NCBI RefSeq assembly: GCF_003991905.1
Contig: NZ_RSCL01000021.1
Coordinates: 144,168 to 208,167, forward strand
Source: Dulcicalothrix desertica PCC 7102
GTDB taxonomy: Bacteria; Cyanobacteriota; Cyanobacteriia; Cyanobacteriales; Nostocaceae
DNA length: 64,000 nucleotides
Reading direction: 5' to 3'
Shown: positions 55,132 to 63,787 of the stretch, one piece after another
Numbering within the stretch: the stretch's first letter is position 1
Layout: the number at the start of each line of letters is the position of its first letter
Notes under the pieces: model-generated
Database searches by the model: none
What the model saw: the letters and a program-made list of their open reading frames with translations, nothing else
What the model was told of the DNA's origin: nothing
Program-made: the position numbers and the translations under genes

Positions 55132-56826
55132 ATGTCGTCAAAATCCCAAGTTAACGTCCTACTAGTGGATGACCACACAGAAAATTTACTGGCGCTTGAG
55201 GGTATACTAGGAGGTCTAGGTCAAAATTTAGTGCGAGCAACTTCAGGTGCCCAAGCGTTGAAGTGCTTACTAAATCAGGATTTTGCCGTGATTTTGCTAG
55301 ATGTGCAAATGCCTGATATGGATGGTTTTGAAACTGCTGCTTTGATACGTCAACGTACACGTTCGCTTTATACACCAATCATCTTTCTAACTGCATTTAG
55401 CACGAGCGATAATATGGTCGAGCGGGGTTACTCATTAGGTGCAGTAGATTATTTATTCAAGCCTCTTCAGCCAGAAATATTAAAATCAAAAGTGATAGCG
55501 TTTATTGATTTGTATCAAAAAACTGCTGAAATCGAGCGACAAGCGGCAGAACTAGCGGCAATAAATGCAGAACTCAAAAAAAGTGAAGAAAAATTTCGTG
55601 GTTTGAGCGCTTGTTCTCCTGTAGGTATTTTTCTTACTGATATAAACGGTTTTTACACTTACACAAATCCATCCTGTCAAAAAATATATGGGTTCGCGGA
55701 AGAAACTCGTATGATTGGTGAGGGGTGGGTACAAGCCATTCACCCAGATGACCGCGAGCGAGTAATTAACGACTGGTATAAATTATCACGTGCGGGTGAA
55801 GAATATCACGACGAGTTTAGAATTATTACCAGTAGTGGAATTGAGCGTTGGGTTTATGTTCATAGTTCGCCAATGCGCTCAGATAAGGGTAATCTCATGG
55901 GTCATGTTGGTACGGTTGAAGATATTACCTCGCGTAAACAAGCTGAAGCTGAACATATCGAATTGATTCGCGCACAAGCAGCACGTGCTGAAGCAGAAAA
56001 TGCAAATCGTTTGAAAGACGAGTTTCTGGCAGTATTATCGCATGAACTTCGTACACCCTTAAACTCGATACTCGGATGGGCAAAACTGCTTCAGCGTCAG
56101 AAATTTGATGAGAAAAATGTTGCACGCGGTTTAGAGATTGTGGAGCGTAATGCTCTTTTACAAACCCAGCTAATTAACGATATTTTAGATGTATCGCGAA
56201 TTATGCGGGGTAAGCTAAAGCTCAATCTAACTCCCGTCAACTTAGAGTCTTTAGTGTTGCAAACAGTAAATGCTGTACGTGTTGAAGCTGAAGCTAAAAA
56301 GTTGCACCTCGACTGTGTAATTGAACCTCTTCGCGAACCACTAGCAACACAATCACACACTGATATTCAGGGAGCATCTTATATAGTTACAGGTGATATT
56401 AATCGGTTACAGCAAGTAGCCGGTAATTTGCTTAGTAACGCCTTGAAGTTTACACCACCCAATGGCAATATTCAAGTCAAGCTGTACCTCGATAACGAGA
56501 ATGATTCTATAGCTTCTGTGCCTACCGCTTTAATTGAAGTTCGTGATACAGGTATTGGTATTAGTGCTGATTTTCTTCCGCACGTTTTTGATAGATTTCG
56601 TCAAGCTGATGGTAGTACAACTCGAAGCCATAATGGGTTAGGTTTAGGATTAGCAATAGTGCGGCATTTGGTAGAAATGCACGGTGGTAGTGTTAGTGTT
56701 GCGAGTCTTGGTGTAAACCAAGGAGCAACGTTTACTGTTAAATTACCTCTACGAACCTATGGACAAGGGGTGCAACAAACACAAGATTCCCCACTTCTCA
56801 AAGAAGTTGAGAACTTAAAACGCTAA
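55132..56826 (+). CDS. Response regulator-PAS-histidine kinase hybrid
   Basis: A 564-residue cytoplasmic signalling protein. Domain order: receiver (residues ~8-125, phospho-acceptor D57 in LLDVQMPDMDGF), a short coiled-coil, a PAS/PAC domain (~150-275), HisKA with H304 in LSHELRTPLNSILGWAKLL, and HATPase (N-box NLLSNALKF, G1 DTGIGIS, G2 GLGLGLAIV). The N-terminal receiver means the kinase is itself controlled by another kinase. No partner gene adjoins it. The ATG at 55132 is preferred to a TTG at 55108. No GGCGCC lies within its 1.7 kb, which is unusual for this window. Confidence 0.9.
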   Translation: MSSKSQVNVLLVDDHTENLLALEGILGGLGQNLVRATSGAQALKCLLNQDFAVILLDVQMPDMDGFETAALIRQRTRSLYTPIIFLTAFSTSDNMVERGYSLGAVDYLFKPLQPEILKSKVIAFIDLYQKTAEIERQAAELAAINAELKKSEEKFRGLSACSPVGIFLTDINGFYTYTNPSCQKIYGFAEETRMIGEGWVQAIHPDDRERVINDWYKLSRAGEEYHDEFRIITSSGIERWVYVHSSPMRSDKGNLMGHVGTVEDITSRKQAEAEHIELIRAQAARAEAENANRLKDEFLAVLSHELRTPLNSILGWAKLLQRQKFDEKNVARGLEIVERNALLQTQLINDILDVSRIMRGKLKLNLTPVNLESLVLQTVNAVRVEAEAKKLHLDCVIEPLREPLATQSHTDIQGASYIVTGDINRLQQVAGNLLSNALKFTPPNGNIQVKLYLDNENDSIASVPTALIEVRDTGIGISADFLPHVFDRFRQADGSTTRSHNGLGLGLAIVRHLVEMHGGSVSVASLGVNQGATFTVKLPLRTYGQGVQQTQDSPLLKEVENLKR

Positions 56827-58559
56827 ATATTTAGTGCATAATTTAGAAACCTTAGTATTGCTAAATCTTGTGATGTGTTTGTATTTGTATTCGGCGCCTG
56901 ATAAAATTGACCTGTTACCCAATTTTGATTATCTTCTGGATTTATATACTTTTGATTTTTGACATCATAATATTTCCAATAAGCTTCGTCTTTAAGCTTG
57001 TTATAATCACTTTGAGTAAATAATTCATCACATTTAGTAAAACTTAACCAGTTACTTAAAGTATTTTCCATCTTTGCAATTCTACCATCACAAAAATGGA
57101 AATGTATATAATCTTGATGAGTTTCATAATCTGTAATAAGCTTTGTAATTGCACATTCACTTTGACTTTGAATAATGCGATAAAGAAAAGTAAAAAATTT
57201 ACCTTGTAATTCTGTATCTTCACATGATGCTAAAACTCTCCATTCATAAGTCGGAGTTGAAGTATTTTGTAAAAACGGGGTGATATTTATCGAAGTATAA
57301 CGAGGATTTCTGACTATAATTGAAGCTTGACGTAAAACTTCGTGAGTTGTTTTTCCTGATATGCCCAATATTTTTTTGTAGTTATATTCATGCTGTACAG
57401 GTGCTATACCATACGCGACACCAAGTACAAATTCGTAGATTGCCGCATCTTGATCATCCAATAAATCAGGGTCTTGAATCACACCCTGTTTAACCATATT
57501 AATTTTTTTCTGGATATATTCTAATTTACTCAAACGTTTTTTATAGTGTCCTATATGTTCATCGACTTGATTACCAAATGGCATTGCATAAATATTACTT
57601 TTTCTTGTAGGTGGCAGAATTGGCTCTAAAATTTGAGAGACCGCAGCAGATACAGAAGTAATATTCGCAAGGTGGTTAATTATTTCTTCAGTGGTTTTGT
57701 ATTGATTTTTTATACCTATATGTAAATGTACTCCTGATGTTGTAGAAAAGTGGACTCCATTTTTTTTCAGCGTTGAGACTACAAATTCATATATATTAAT
57801 TATTTCTTCTATCGACTCGCATACAGGAAAACCAATTTCTTGACCACTATAAATTTTAAATCGAAATCGAGTATCTCGATTTTGTTTATAAAGATTTTCG
57901 TAATAATCTATATTCTCTTGATTAGTACCATGTACTGACCCGTCAATTCCCACCTTTAATACATTATTACCTGGCGCCTCCACTAAATCCAAAGCTTCGA
58001 GACGATTAAAAATAGCCAAAACAGTTTGTTCGATTTGATTATAATTATAGTCTTTGCTTGTGTCATATACTTGTAAAACTTGATTTTGTTTTTGTTTTAA
58101 CTTGATATAATCCCAAGTAGTTTTAATATTTTGAAAAAAGTTACATAATTTTGATTCTTGATTATAATACTGCAAATTAGTATTAAGTTTATCATGTTTG
58201 TACGCAGTTTTAAGCATAGCTTGCTTGTGTTTTTCAAAATCAACACGATTTAGCTTTGCCTGATATTTTGGGTTTCCAGGATATTGAATACTTCCATAAT
58301 GATTAATTAATCCAACCGTCACTATCATTTGAATTAATCTATTAAAATGTGGCTGACGTGTAATGATGGCGCCATTTATCTTACTCAAATCATAAATTGG
58401 CTTTAACTTTTTAATAACCTCTGGTGCCAAACGGTACATAGGAAAGTCTGTTAACGGTAAAAACTCCAACTCGGCGCCGGAAGTCACCAAATTTAAGAGT
58501 TGAGTATCTGGAACTAATTCAATAGATACAGTATCGCTATTACCGAGGCTGATGACCAT
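56823..58559 (-). CDS. Amidoligase-family (glutamine-synthetase-like COOH-NH2 ligase) protein
   Basis: A 578-residue protein with the motif string of the Amidoligase_2 family: GAELEF near residue 29, VGIDGSVHG near 203-211, SGQEIGFPV, SGVHLHIGI, RYTSINITPF, and TYEWRVLASCEDTELQGKFF. These correspond to the metal- and ATP-binding acidic and histidine residues of the glutamine-synthetase fold. Such enzymes are predicted to join carboxylates to amines in small peptides or on proteins. About 120 residues between the first and second motifs look like a lineage-specific insertion. Its stop overlaps the kinase stop by 4 bases (convergent). It is divergent from an S66 peptidase gene. Confidence 0.72.
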   Translation of the reverse strand: MVISLGNSDTVSIELVPDTQLLNLVTSGAELEFLPLTDFPMYRLAPEVIKKLKPIYDLSKINGAIITRQPHFNRLIQMIVTVGLINHYGSIQYPGNPKYQAKLNRVDFEKHKQAMLKTAYKHDKLNTNLQYYNQESKLCNFFQNIKTTWDYIKLKQKQNQVLQVYDTSKDYNYNQIEQTVLAIFNRLEALDLVEAPGNNVLKVGIDGSVHGTNQENIDYYENLYKQNRDTRFRFKIYSGQEIGFPVCESIEEIINIYEFVVSTLKKNGVHFSTTSGVHLHIGIKNQYKTTEEIINHLANITSVSAAVSQILEPILPPTRKSNIYAMPFGNQVDEHIGHYKKRLSKLEYIQKKINMVKQGVIQDPDLLDDQDAAIYEFVLGVAYGIAPVQHEYNYKKILGISGKTTHEVLRQASIIVRNPRYTSINITPFLQNTSTPTYEWRVLASCEDTELQGKFFTFLYRIIQSQSECAITKLITDYETHQDYIHFHFCDGRIAKMENTLSNWLSFTKCDELFTQSDYNKLKDEAYWKYYDVKNQKYINPEDNQNWVTGQFYQAPNTNTNTSQDLAILRFLNYALNI

Positions 58560-58756
58560 AAAATGAATTGTAAATATATATCTTGCTGAATATATATTGA
58601 ACGAAAATTTAAAGTCAAATAATCAGAATACATTTGCTATAAATATTTCATATTTAATTATTCATTGAAAACGTTGCTTTACATAGCTCCTAGCTTACTC
58701 AATAAATCCAGATTTTAATTTAGACATATGTTACGATATGTTAAAATTGCAAATGC

Positions 58757-59773
58757 ATGAATATAAACCGTCGTCAGTTTTTAACTACCTCTGGAATTAC
58801 AGCTTTATCTACGATTTTATCGGCACCAAAAGTCAGAGGAATACCACCACAAACGATAATTAAACCGCCGCGCTTACGAATTGGTGATACTGTTGGGTTA
58901 GTGGCGCCAGCGAGTATTGTTGAACAAAGTGATGTTGATACTGCACAACAGACTTTGATGAAATTGGGGCTAAAAGTTAAACTCGGAAAGTATGTATTAA
59001 AACAGTACGGGTACTTAGCAGGGCAAGATAGCGAACGAGCGTTCGATATAAACGCAATGTTTACAGATAAATCAGTTCAGGCAATAATTGGGATGCGTGG
59101 AGGTTGGGGTTGTAATCGGATATTACCGCTACTCGACTATACTCGTATTCGCAACAATCCTAAAATTATTCTTGGCTATAGCGATATTACATCATTATTA
59201 TTAGCGATTGGCGCCCGTAGTCGCATTATTACTTTTCACGGTCCAGTTGCGACATCAACATGGAACGACTTTACACTTTCTTACCTCAAACCTGTTTTAT
59301 TTGATGGTGCGACAGTGACAATGCAAAACCCAACAACCTCTTCAGGCAATATTCAAGTTATCACACCAGGTAAAGCAAAAGGCAAACTGGTTGGTGGAAA
59401 CTTATCAGTACTGTGTGCAATGGTCGGTTCTATATACCTTCCCTCATGGAACCATCGAATTTTATTTTTAGAAGACATTGGTGAAGATGTTTACCGTGTT
59501 GACCGAATGCTAACACAATTAAAGAACGCAGGAATTCTCAACCAAATATCTGGACTGATTTTTGGACAATGTACCAATTGTAAACCAGGAGAAGCGCCGA
59601 CATTTGCTTTAATAGAAGTACTAAAAGACCATATTCAACCTTTGGGTATTCCAGCTTGGTACGGTTCAATGATAGGTCATATTAAAGATAAGTTTACCGT
59701 CCCTCTTGGCGCCGAAGTAGAAATAGATGCCAGTTTAGGATTAATCAAAATGTTAGAACCAGCAGTAAAATAA
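58757..59773 (+). CDS. S66 family LD-carboxypeptidase (LdcA/MccF-like), exported
   Basis: A 338-residue serine carboxypeptidase. The N-terminus has a Tat-like signal (NRRQFLTTSGITALST). The S66 hallmarks are RIGDTVGLVAPAS, GMRGGWGCNRILPLLD, LGYSDITSL with nucleophile S142, FLEDIGEDVYRVDRM with the catalytic Glu, and MIGHIKDKFTVPLG with the catalytic His. Members trim the L,D bond of murein tetrapeptides or, as MccF, hydrolyse microcin C amides. It is divergently transcribed from the amidoligase-like gene, about 200 bases apart. A terminator-like hairpin repeat follows the stop. Confidence 0.9.
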   Translation: MNINRRQFLTTSGITALSTILSAPKVRGIPPQTIIKPPRLRIGDTVGLVAPASIVEQSDVDTAQQTLMKLGLKVKLGKYVLKQYGYLAGQDSERAFDINAMFTDKSVQAIIGMRGGWGCNRILPLLDYTRIRNNPKIILGYSDITSLLLAIGARSRIITFHGPVATSTWNDFTLSYLKPVLFDGATVTMQNPTTSSGNIQVITPGKAKGKLVGGNLSVLCAMVGSIYLPSWNHRILFLEDIGEDVYRVDRMLTQLKNAGILNQISGLIFGQCTNCKPGEAPTFALIEVLKDHIQPLGIPAWYGSMIGHIKDKFTVPLGAEVEIDASLGLIKMLEPAVK

Positions 59774-59793
59774 TTATCTTATAATAACTCTTG

Positions 59794-59818
59794 TGGAACG
59801 GGCATCCCTGCCCGTCTC
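59794..59818 (+). repeat. GGAACGGGCA hairpin repeat, copy 4 (terminator-like)
   Basis: GGAACGGGCA, TCCC, then TGCCCGTCTCC. The A-to-G change in the left arm is matched by T-to-C in the right. Located 20 bases after the S66 gene, same orientation as the other three copies. Confidence 0.8.
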
Positions 59819-59837
59819 CCACTATTATTTCCCACTA

Positions 59838-60725
59838 TTACCTATTCCTAAAATCAATCAAAGATTGTAAATAAGCATCAGGCATTCCAACATCATAAAA
59901 CTTACCTTGAACAACATAACCCGTCATACCCGCACGCTGTCTTAATGTATCCAAGCAAGTAGTAAGCTGAAATTCGCCCTTCATCCGGATATTATTATTA
60001 ATTTCATCTTCTAAACAATTAAAAATAGTCGGTGTTAAAGCATATAATCCGAATATACTTAAAAACTCATCTTCTCCCAAACCATCTACACGCAAATTTT
60101 CACGCGCGTATTCAATTGCTGGTTTTTCATAAACTTGTGATACAGATAAAATAGAGTTTTGCTCCTTCCAAGTACCTGTTACACATCCAACTTTATGTAA
60201 AAGCTCTGAATTAACAATAGTTAAACCAATAACGCTGTGGTTAACCTTTTCGTATATATCTAAAACTTGTTTTGCACAAGATTTTTTTTCTTTCGATGAA
60301 TATATATGGTCGCCAAGCATTAATAAAAATGGTTCATTGTCTACCCATTCTTTCGCACAATATACAGCATGACCATAACCTTCTTGCTTATCTTGGGTAA
60401 TGACCTTAATTCGGTCGCCAATATCAACTAAACGTTTACTAAGCTTTTGATTTTCTGGCGTTAGCTTTTCAAATAATGCTGCGCTTGGTGGTCTTTTAAA
60501 TAACTTCTTAAAAATCTGCTTATCATCAGGCTGAACGATAATAGCAATTTCCTCAATTCCGGCACTAAGCGCTTCTTCAATAATTAAGAAAATTACAGGT
60601 TTAGCGCTACCATCTTTATCTATGACTGGAAATAGTTCTTTCTTAACTACTTTAGTGGTTGGAAATAACCTAGTTCCAAAACCTGCTGCGGGAATAACTG
60701 CTTTTGTGATTTTATTTGCTGGCAT
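59838..60725 (-). CDS. GalU-like UTP-sugar-1-phosphate uridylyltransferase
   Basis: A 295-residue nucleotidyltransferase with KAVIPAAGFGTRLFPTTKVVKKELFPV at its N-terminus (the G-x-G-T-R-x-x-P-x-T-K signature), QEGYGHAVYCAKEW, LLMLGDHIY and VYEKPAIEYA. This is the GalU/UDP-glucose pyrophosphorylase superfamily. Its ATG overlaps the end of the upstream GHMP kinase gene by 14 bases, so the pair likely converts one free sugar to a sugar-1-phosphate and then a UDP-sugar. Which sugar cannot be read from sequence. Confidence 0.82.
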   Translation of the reverse strand: MPANKITKAVIPAAGFGTRLFPTTKVVKKELFPVIDKDGSAKPVIFLIIEEALSAGIEEIAIIVQPDDKQIFKKLFKRPPSAALFEKLTPENQKLSKRLVDIGDRIKVITQDKQEGYGHAVYCAKEWVDNEPFLLMLGDHIYSSKEKKSCAKQVLDIYEKVNHSVIGLTIVNSELLHKVGCVTGTWKEQNSILSVSQVYEKPAIEYARENLRVDGLGEDEFLSIFGLYALTPTIFNCLEDEINNNIRMKGEFQLTTCLDTLRQRAGMTGYVVQGKFYDVGMPDAYLQSLIDFRNR

Positions 60726-61755
60726 AAATCGTTAGTTTCAAACACTGCATTTGGGGAAAGTCATGTTCTATGATGTCGATAACCTGCTGCTGACTCTCCT
60801 CGTTTTCAACAAGAAATTGCGCTGTTCCGTCTCCCTGCGAACCAACTCCTTTACCACCCAATATATAACGCTGAATTGGCGGATAATCTAGTAAGTTATG
60901 TAACACAGGCGCCGTTAACTGTTCTGGACAAGCGGGGATCAGATGGGCATCAAATTCAGCTTGGGCAGTTCGCATCAAATTACCAAGTTGTTTTGCATCA
61001 CCTGCTTGTAGAGCATCAATTGCCGCTTGGGTAATTTCATAGCTAACCGTACTAAGATATTTTTGAACATTGCTTTGAACCGAATTTTTAGCAAAAGGAT
61101 AACACTCATTGAGTTTAGCCAAAATTTCTTGAGTATTTTTGCCCGCATTCAAATCAACAAGCACAAGATACAGATTTTTCGGCGCCTTTAACTCAATTAT
61201 TTCCGCGCGCTCGTTATCGAATACCATTGCGATGGGACGATTTCCATATGCACATCCTTGATCCATACGTCCACATTGCGAAGGCGTAGTAATTTCCCCT
61301 AAATAAGCAAACTCCATTTCACCGCGCAACGTCAACTTTAAGTTATACACCTGATTAAACGCTCTCGCCACCAAAACGCAAATCGCCGCACTTGACGATA
61401 AACCCTTCTGAACTGGTAAATCTGTAAGATAATTGTCAATTTCTAATCCACGCACTTGGAAGTACGACAAAAATTGATAAGCAACTCCTGCCGCATAGCT
61501 AAAAAAACCTCCTTTTTGCGCCTCATGCAATAAAACCTGTTTTTCCATCGGTAAAGCCAAAATCTCGCTACCTTCAACAGAAGACCGCACAATCAACTTA
61601 TGGGGATGCGCTTCAGCTTCTGCATACAGTCCTTGATTTGTGCCAACTAACAATGTATAACCTACTCCCAACTCAGGATTATAACGGCGATAACCCCCCG
61701 CCCAATCACTATGCTCACCAAACAAACACAGGCGCCCAGGTACAAACAGGTTCAT
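60712..61755 (-). CDS. GHMP-family sugar kinase
   Basis: A 347-residue GHMP kinase. Motif 1 is VPGRLCLFGEHSDWAGGY, motif 2 the ATP-binding LPVQKGLSSSAAICV, motif 3 GGKGVGSQGDGTAQFLV near the C-terminus. QCGRMDQGCAYG resembles the substrate region of galactokinase/arabinokinase/glucuronokinase-like members. It phosphorylates a monosaccharide, probably at C1 given its overlap with a uridylyltransferase gene (inference). Two-gene operon, no further genes on this strand. Confidence 0.82.
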   Translation of the reverse strand: MNLFVPGRLCLFGEHSDWAGGYRRYNPELGVGYTLLVGTNQGLYAEAEAHPHKLIVRSSVEGSEILALPMEKQVLLHEAQKGGFFSYAAGVAYQFLSYFQVRGLEIDNYLTDLPVQKGLSSSAAICVLVARAFNQVYNLKLTLRGEMEFAYLGEITTPSQCGRMDQGCAYGNRPIAMVFDNERAEIIELKAPKNLYLVLVDLNAGKNTQEILAKLNECYPFAKNSVQSNVQKYLSTVSYEITQAAIDALQAGDAKQLGNLMRTAQAEFDAHLIPACPEQLTAPVLHNLLDYPPIQRYILGGKGVGSQGDGTAQFLVENEESQQQVIDIIEHDFPQMQCLKLTIYASK

Positions 61756-61814
61756 AAATAACCCCAGAATGAATATTTTTCTTATGTACTGTATGTAACA
61801 TATTTTCCGTAGTT

Positions 61815-61986
61815 ATTAATTTTGGCGGGTAGATTGGCAACGGATGTAAAACGGATGTAACGGATAGTTGATTCGTTATTTGAAGGCACCGAAAGTTTGA
61901 AAATCTTATTTGTAACAAATAAATCATCCGTTACATCCGTTGTATCTGTTGCAAACTAACACATCAGAATTAATGACACGAACCAG
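61815..61986. repeat. ACGGATGTAACGGAT element, copy 1 (GGCACC variant)
   Basis: A ~170-base unit that begins ATTAATTTTGGCGGGTAGAT. Inside, a left block of ACGGATG repeats (61837-61866) faces a right block of ATCCGTT repeats (61926-61952) in inverted orientation. At 61885-61890 it reads GGCACC, against GGCGCC in copy 2. Confidence 0.9.
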
Positions 61987-62063
61987 TATGATGGGCAGTG
62001 CTCACCCTACGACGGGCGCCAATATACTAAAACTAATGACACAAACCACTAGTACTCCTAGTC

Positions 62064-62235
62064 ATTAATTTTGGCGGGTAGATTGGCAACGGATGTGAAA
62101 CGGATGTAACGGATAGTTGATTCGTTATTTGAAGGCGCCGAAAGTTTGAAAATCTTATTTGTAACAAATAAATCATCCGTTACATCCGTTATATCCGTTG
62201 CAAACCAACACCTCATAATTAATGATACAAACCAT
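62064..62235. repeat. ACGGATGTAACGGAT element, copy 2 (GGCGCC variant)
   Basis: Direct repeat of 61815-61986, 249 bases downstream, differing at only a few positions, including a transition that makes GGCGCC at 62134-62139. The ATCCGTT right block is also found in the MgtC gene end at 18323. Confidence 0.9.
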
Positions 62236-62323
62236 TACACCTGAAACGCAAGAACAAAGTGCATACACGCACCATAACATTCATGTAGTATAAGTAACAT
62301 GGAAAATTATTCTATTCAAACAT

Positions 62324-63205
62324 ATGAAGAATCGTTATCAAAGCTCATTTTCACAAGACACCACCCTTATTTCCAAACTATTCAACCTACTAGAAATTGT
62401 ATTTCCAGGCGCCGAACTTACTACATTAGCAGAACAAGCAAGAAAACTAGGCGCTGCATGGGAAGATGCATCAATACCATTTGTACGCTTCGATAATGAC
62501 GGTAGCCTAATAGCCCACGTCGGAGTATTAGAAATTCCAATGCGACTAATGGGAGAAAATGCAATAGTTGGAGGAGTTCATGCAGTATGTACTCATCCCG
62601 ATTATCGTAGACGTGGTTACTATCGTGAAATTATGAATGAAGTATTAGATTATTGTGATAAACGCTACGAAACCTTAGTACTAACAACTTCCAACCCAGA
62701 ATATTACCAACCATTTGGATTTCGTTTTATCCAAGAACACAGTTTTACAACCAGCATCAATTCAGAAGGTAGTGTAAACGAAACACGTTTGCTTAATATT
62801 AATAATATTGATGACGTGAGACTATTACACCGACTATTAGAAACGCGGGCGCCTGTATCTAACATTGTAGGTATAGTTAATGAAAAGCCTTTATTTCTGG
62901 TCAACGAAGCGACAAGGCCCATGTATTACTTTCCAGACTTAGACACAATTGCCTGTATGTCCATTCAAGACAATGAACTTAAATTGTATGACTTAGTGGC
63001 GCCGAAAATATTCCCTCTACAAGAACTTGTACAAAGAATACCTCAACCAATTCAATCTTGCTCTATTTACTTTAGCCCAGATAGCCTTAACACAGAAGCC
63101 CAAGCATCACCAGAAATGTTAGACGGAGATTCACACTTAATGGTTCGCGGCACATTTACCCCCGAATCTCAAAAATTCATGATTCCACGCTCCGCGCGTT
63201 GCTAA
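62324..63205 (+). CDS. GNAT family N-acetyltransferase, Eis-like length
   Basis: A 293-residue acetyltransferase. The GNAT core covers the first ~150 residues: IVGGVHAVCTHPDYRRRGYYREIM is the acetyl-CoA-binding motif A with R/Q-x-x-G-x-G/A-like RRRGYY, and NPEYYQPFGFRFI follows. The C-terminal half may be an SCP2-like or second GNAT domain as in Eis. Substrate unknown. ATG at 62324; another ATG at 62299 opens a different frame. Confidence 0.82.
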   Translation: MKNRYQSSFSQDTTLISKLFNLLEIVFPGAELTTLAEQARKLGAAWEDASIPFVRFDNDGSLIAHVGVLEIPMRLMGENAIVGGVHAVCTHPDYRRRGYYREIMNEVLDYCDKRYETLVLTTSNPEYYQPFGFRFIQEHSFTTSINSEGSVNETRLLNINNIDDVRLLHRLLETRAPVSNIVGIVNEKPLFLVNEATRPMYYFPDLDTIACMSIQDNELKLYDLVAPKIFPLQELVQRIPQPIQSCSIYFSPDSLNTEAQASPEMLDGDSHLMVRGTFTPESQKFMIPRSARC

Positions 63206-63618
63206 GTAAGTAGAAATACTATACCAATTCAAGTTTATTATGTAATTCATTTTAACTTAAATTTAAATTAAGTTGAAAGATTATTTTGTTTTATCATTTC
63301 CAATTCAAATCTAAAAATTTACTTTTGCCCTGTAGTCGCGCCTAAGTTCTGCAAGAGTGAAATTTATCGACATTTTAGGTATATTTACTTCCGGATGCGG
63401 AAAAATTATGATACTAAGTTCAGCATTTAGCTAGATATTAACCGCAAGATAGATACAATACCCCTATATTTTCTGCTACTACATAGGATTTGTGCTTTGC
63501 AAGACAAACATATACACGTAACTGTTTAATATGAACTGTGAGTTTTTGACTAGTGCCAGATGAAAAAGTGTCACTCACCTCACTCCGCAACTAATTACAC
63601 AGGGGATATTCTAAGTTA

Positions 63619-63787
63619 GTGCAAGGAGTGATACCACTTCACCATATGTTTGCCACAGGTTATTTCGCTTCGACCCCTTACACTCTGGGGTAGGGCGAAA
63701 CCTCAAATGTTGCAGCAAACTAGTGAATTGGTATTAAGTTATACGGGGAAGCGCTAGGAGTCGTCAAAATCCAAGCGCTTTTTTTGC
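63619..63787 (+). ncRNA. Candidate structured RNA: long nested hairpin plus terminator
   Basis: Nested complementary arms form a rod of about 100 bases: TACCACTTCAC (63632-63642) with GTGAATTGGTA (63723-63733), GTTTGC (63648) with GCAAAC (63715), AGGTT (63657) with AACCT (63699), TCGC (63665) with GCGA (63695), and ACCCC (63673) with GGGGT (63687). A separate terminator hairpin with seven Ts follows. A TATTCT box at 63607-63612 could be a -10 element. The irregular rod recalls 6S RNA, but no sequence consensus was checked. The exact 5' end is a guess. Confidence 0.45.
63749..63787 (+). terminator. Intrinsic terminator of the candidate RNA
   Basis: AAGCGCTAGGA and TCCAAGCGCTT arms form a stem with one mismatch and are followed by TTTTTTT. 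No protein gene ends within 500 bases upstream on this strand, so it points to an untranslated transcript. Confidence 0.75.

Larger units (their letters stand above)
61756..62323. other. 568-base intergenic region with a duplicated element
   Basis: Mostly occupied by two direct copies of a ~170-base element at 61815-61986 and 62064-62235. The spacer carries GGGCAGTGCTCACCCTAC and a GGCGCC at 62016. No gene seen. Confidence 0.7.

Noticed and set aside
54939..55178. A 79-codon minus-strand frame upstream of the hybrid kinase
   Set aside because: It overlaps the kinase start and its promoter region, and resembles no family.
62299..62496. A 65-codon plus-strand frame at the start of the last GNAT gene
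   Set aside because: It is out of frame with the clearly conserved GNAT protein that begins at 62324.
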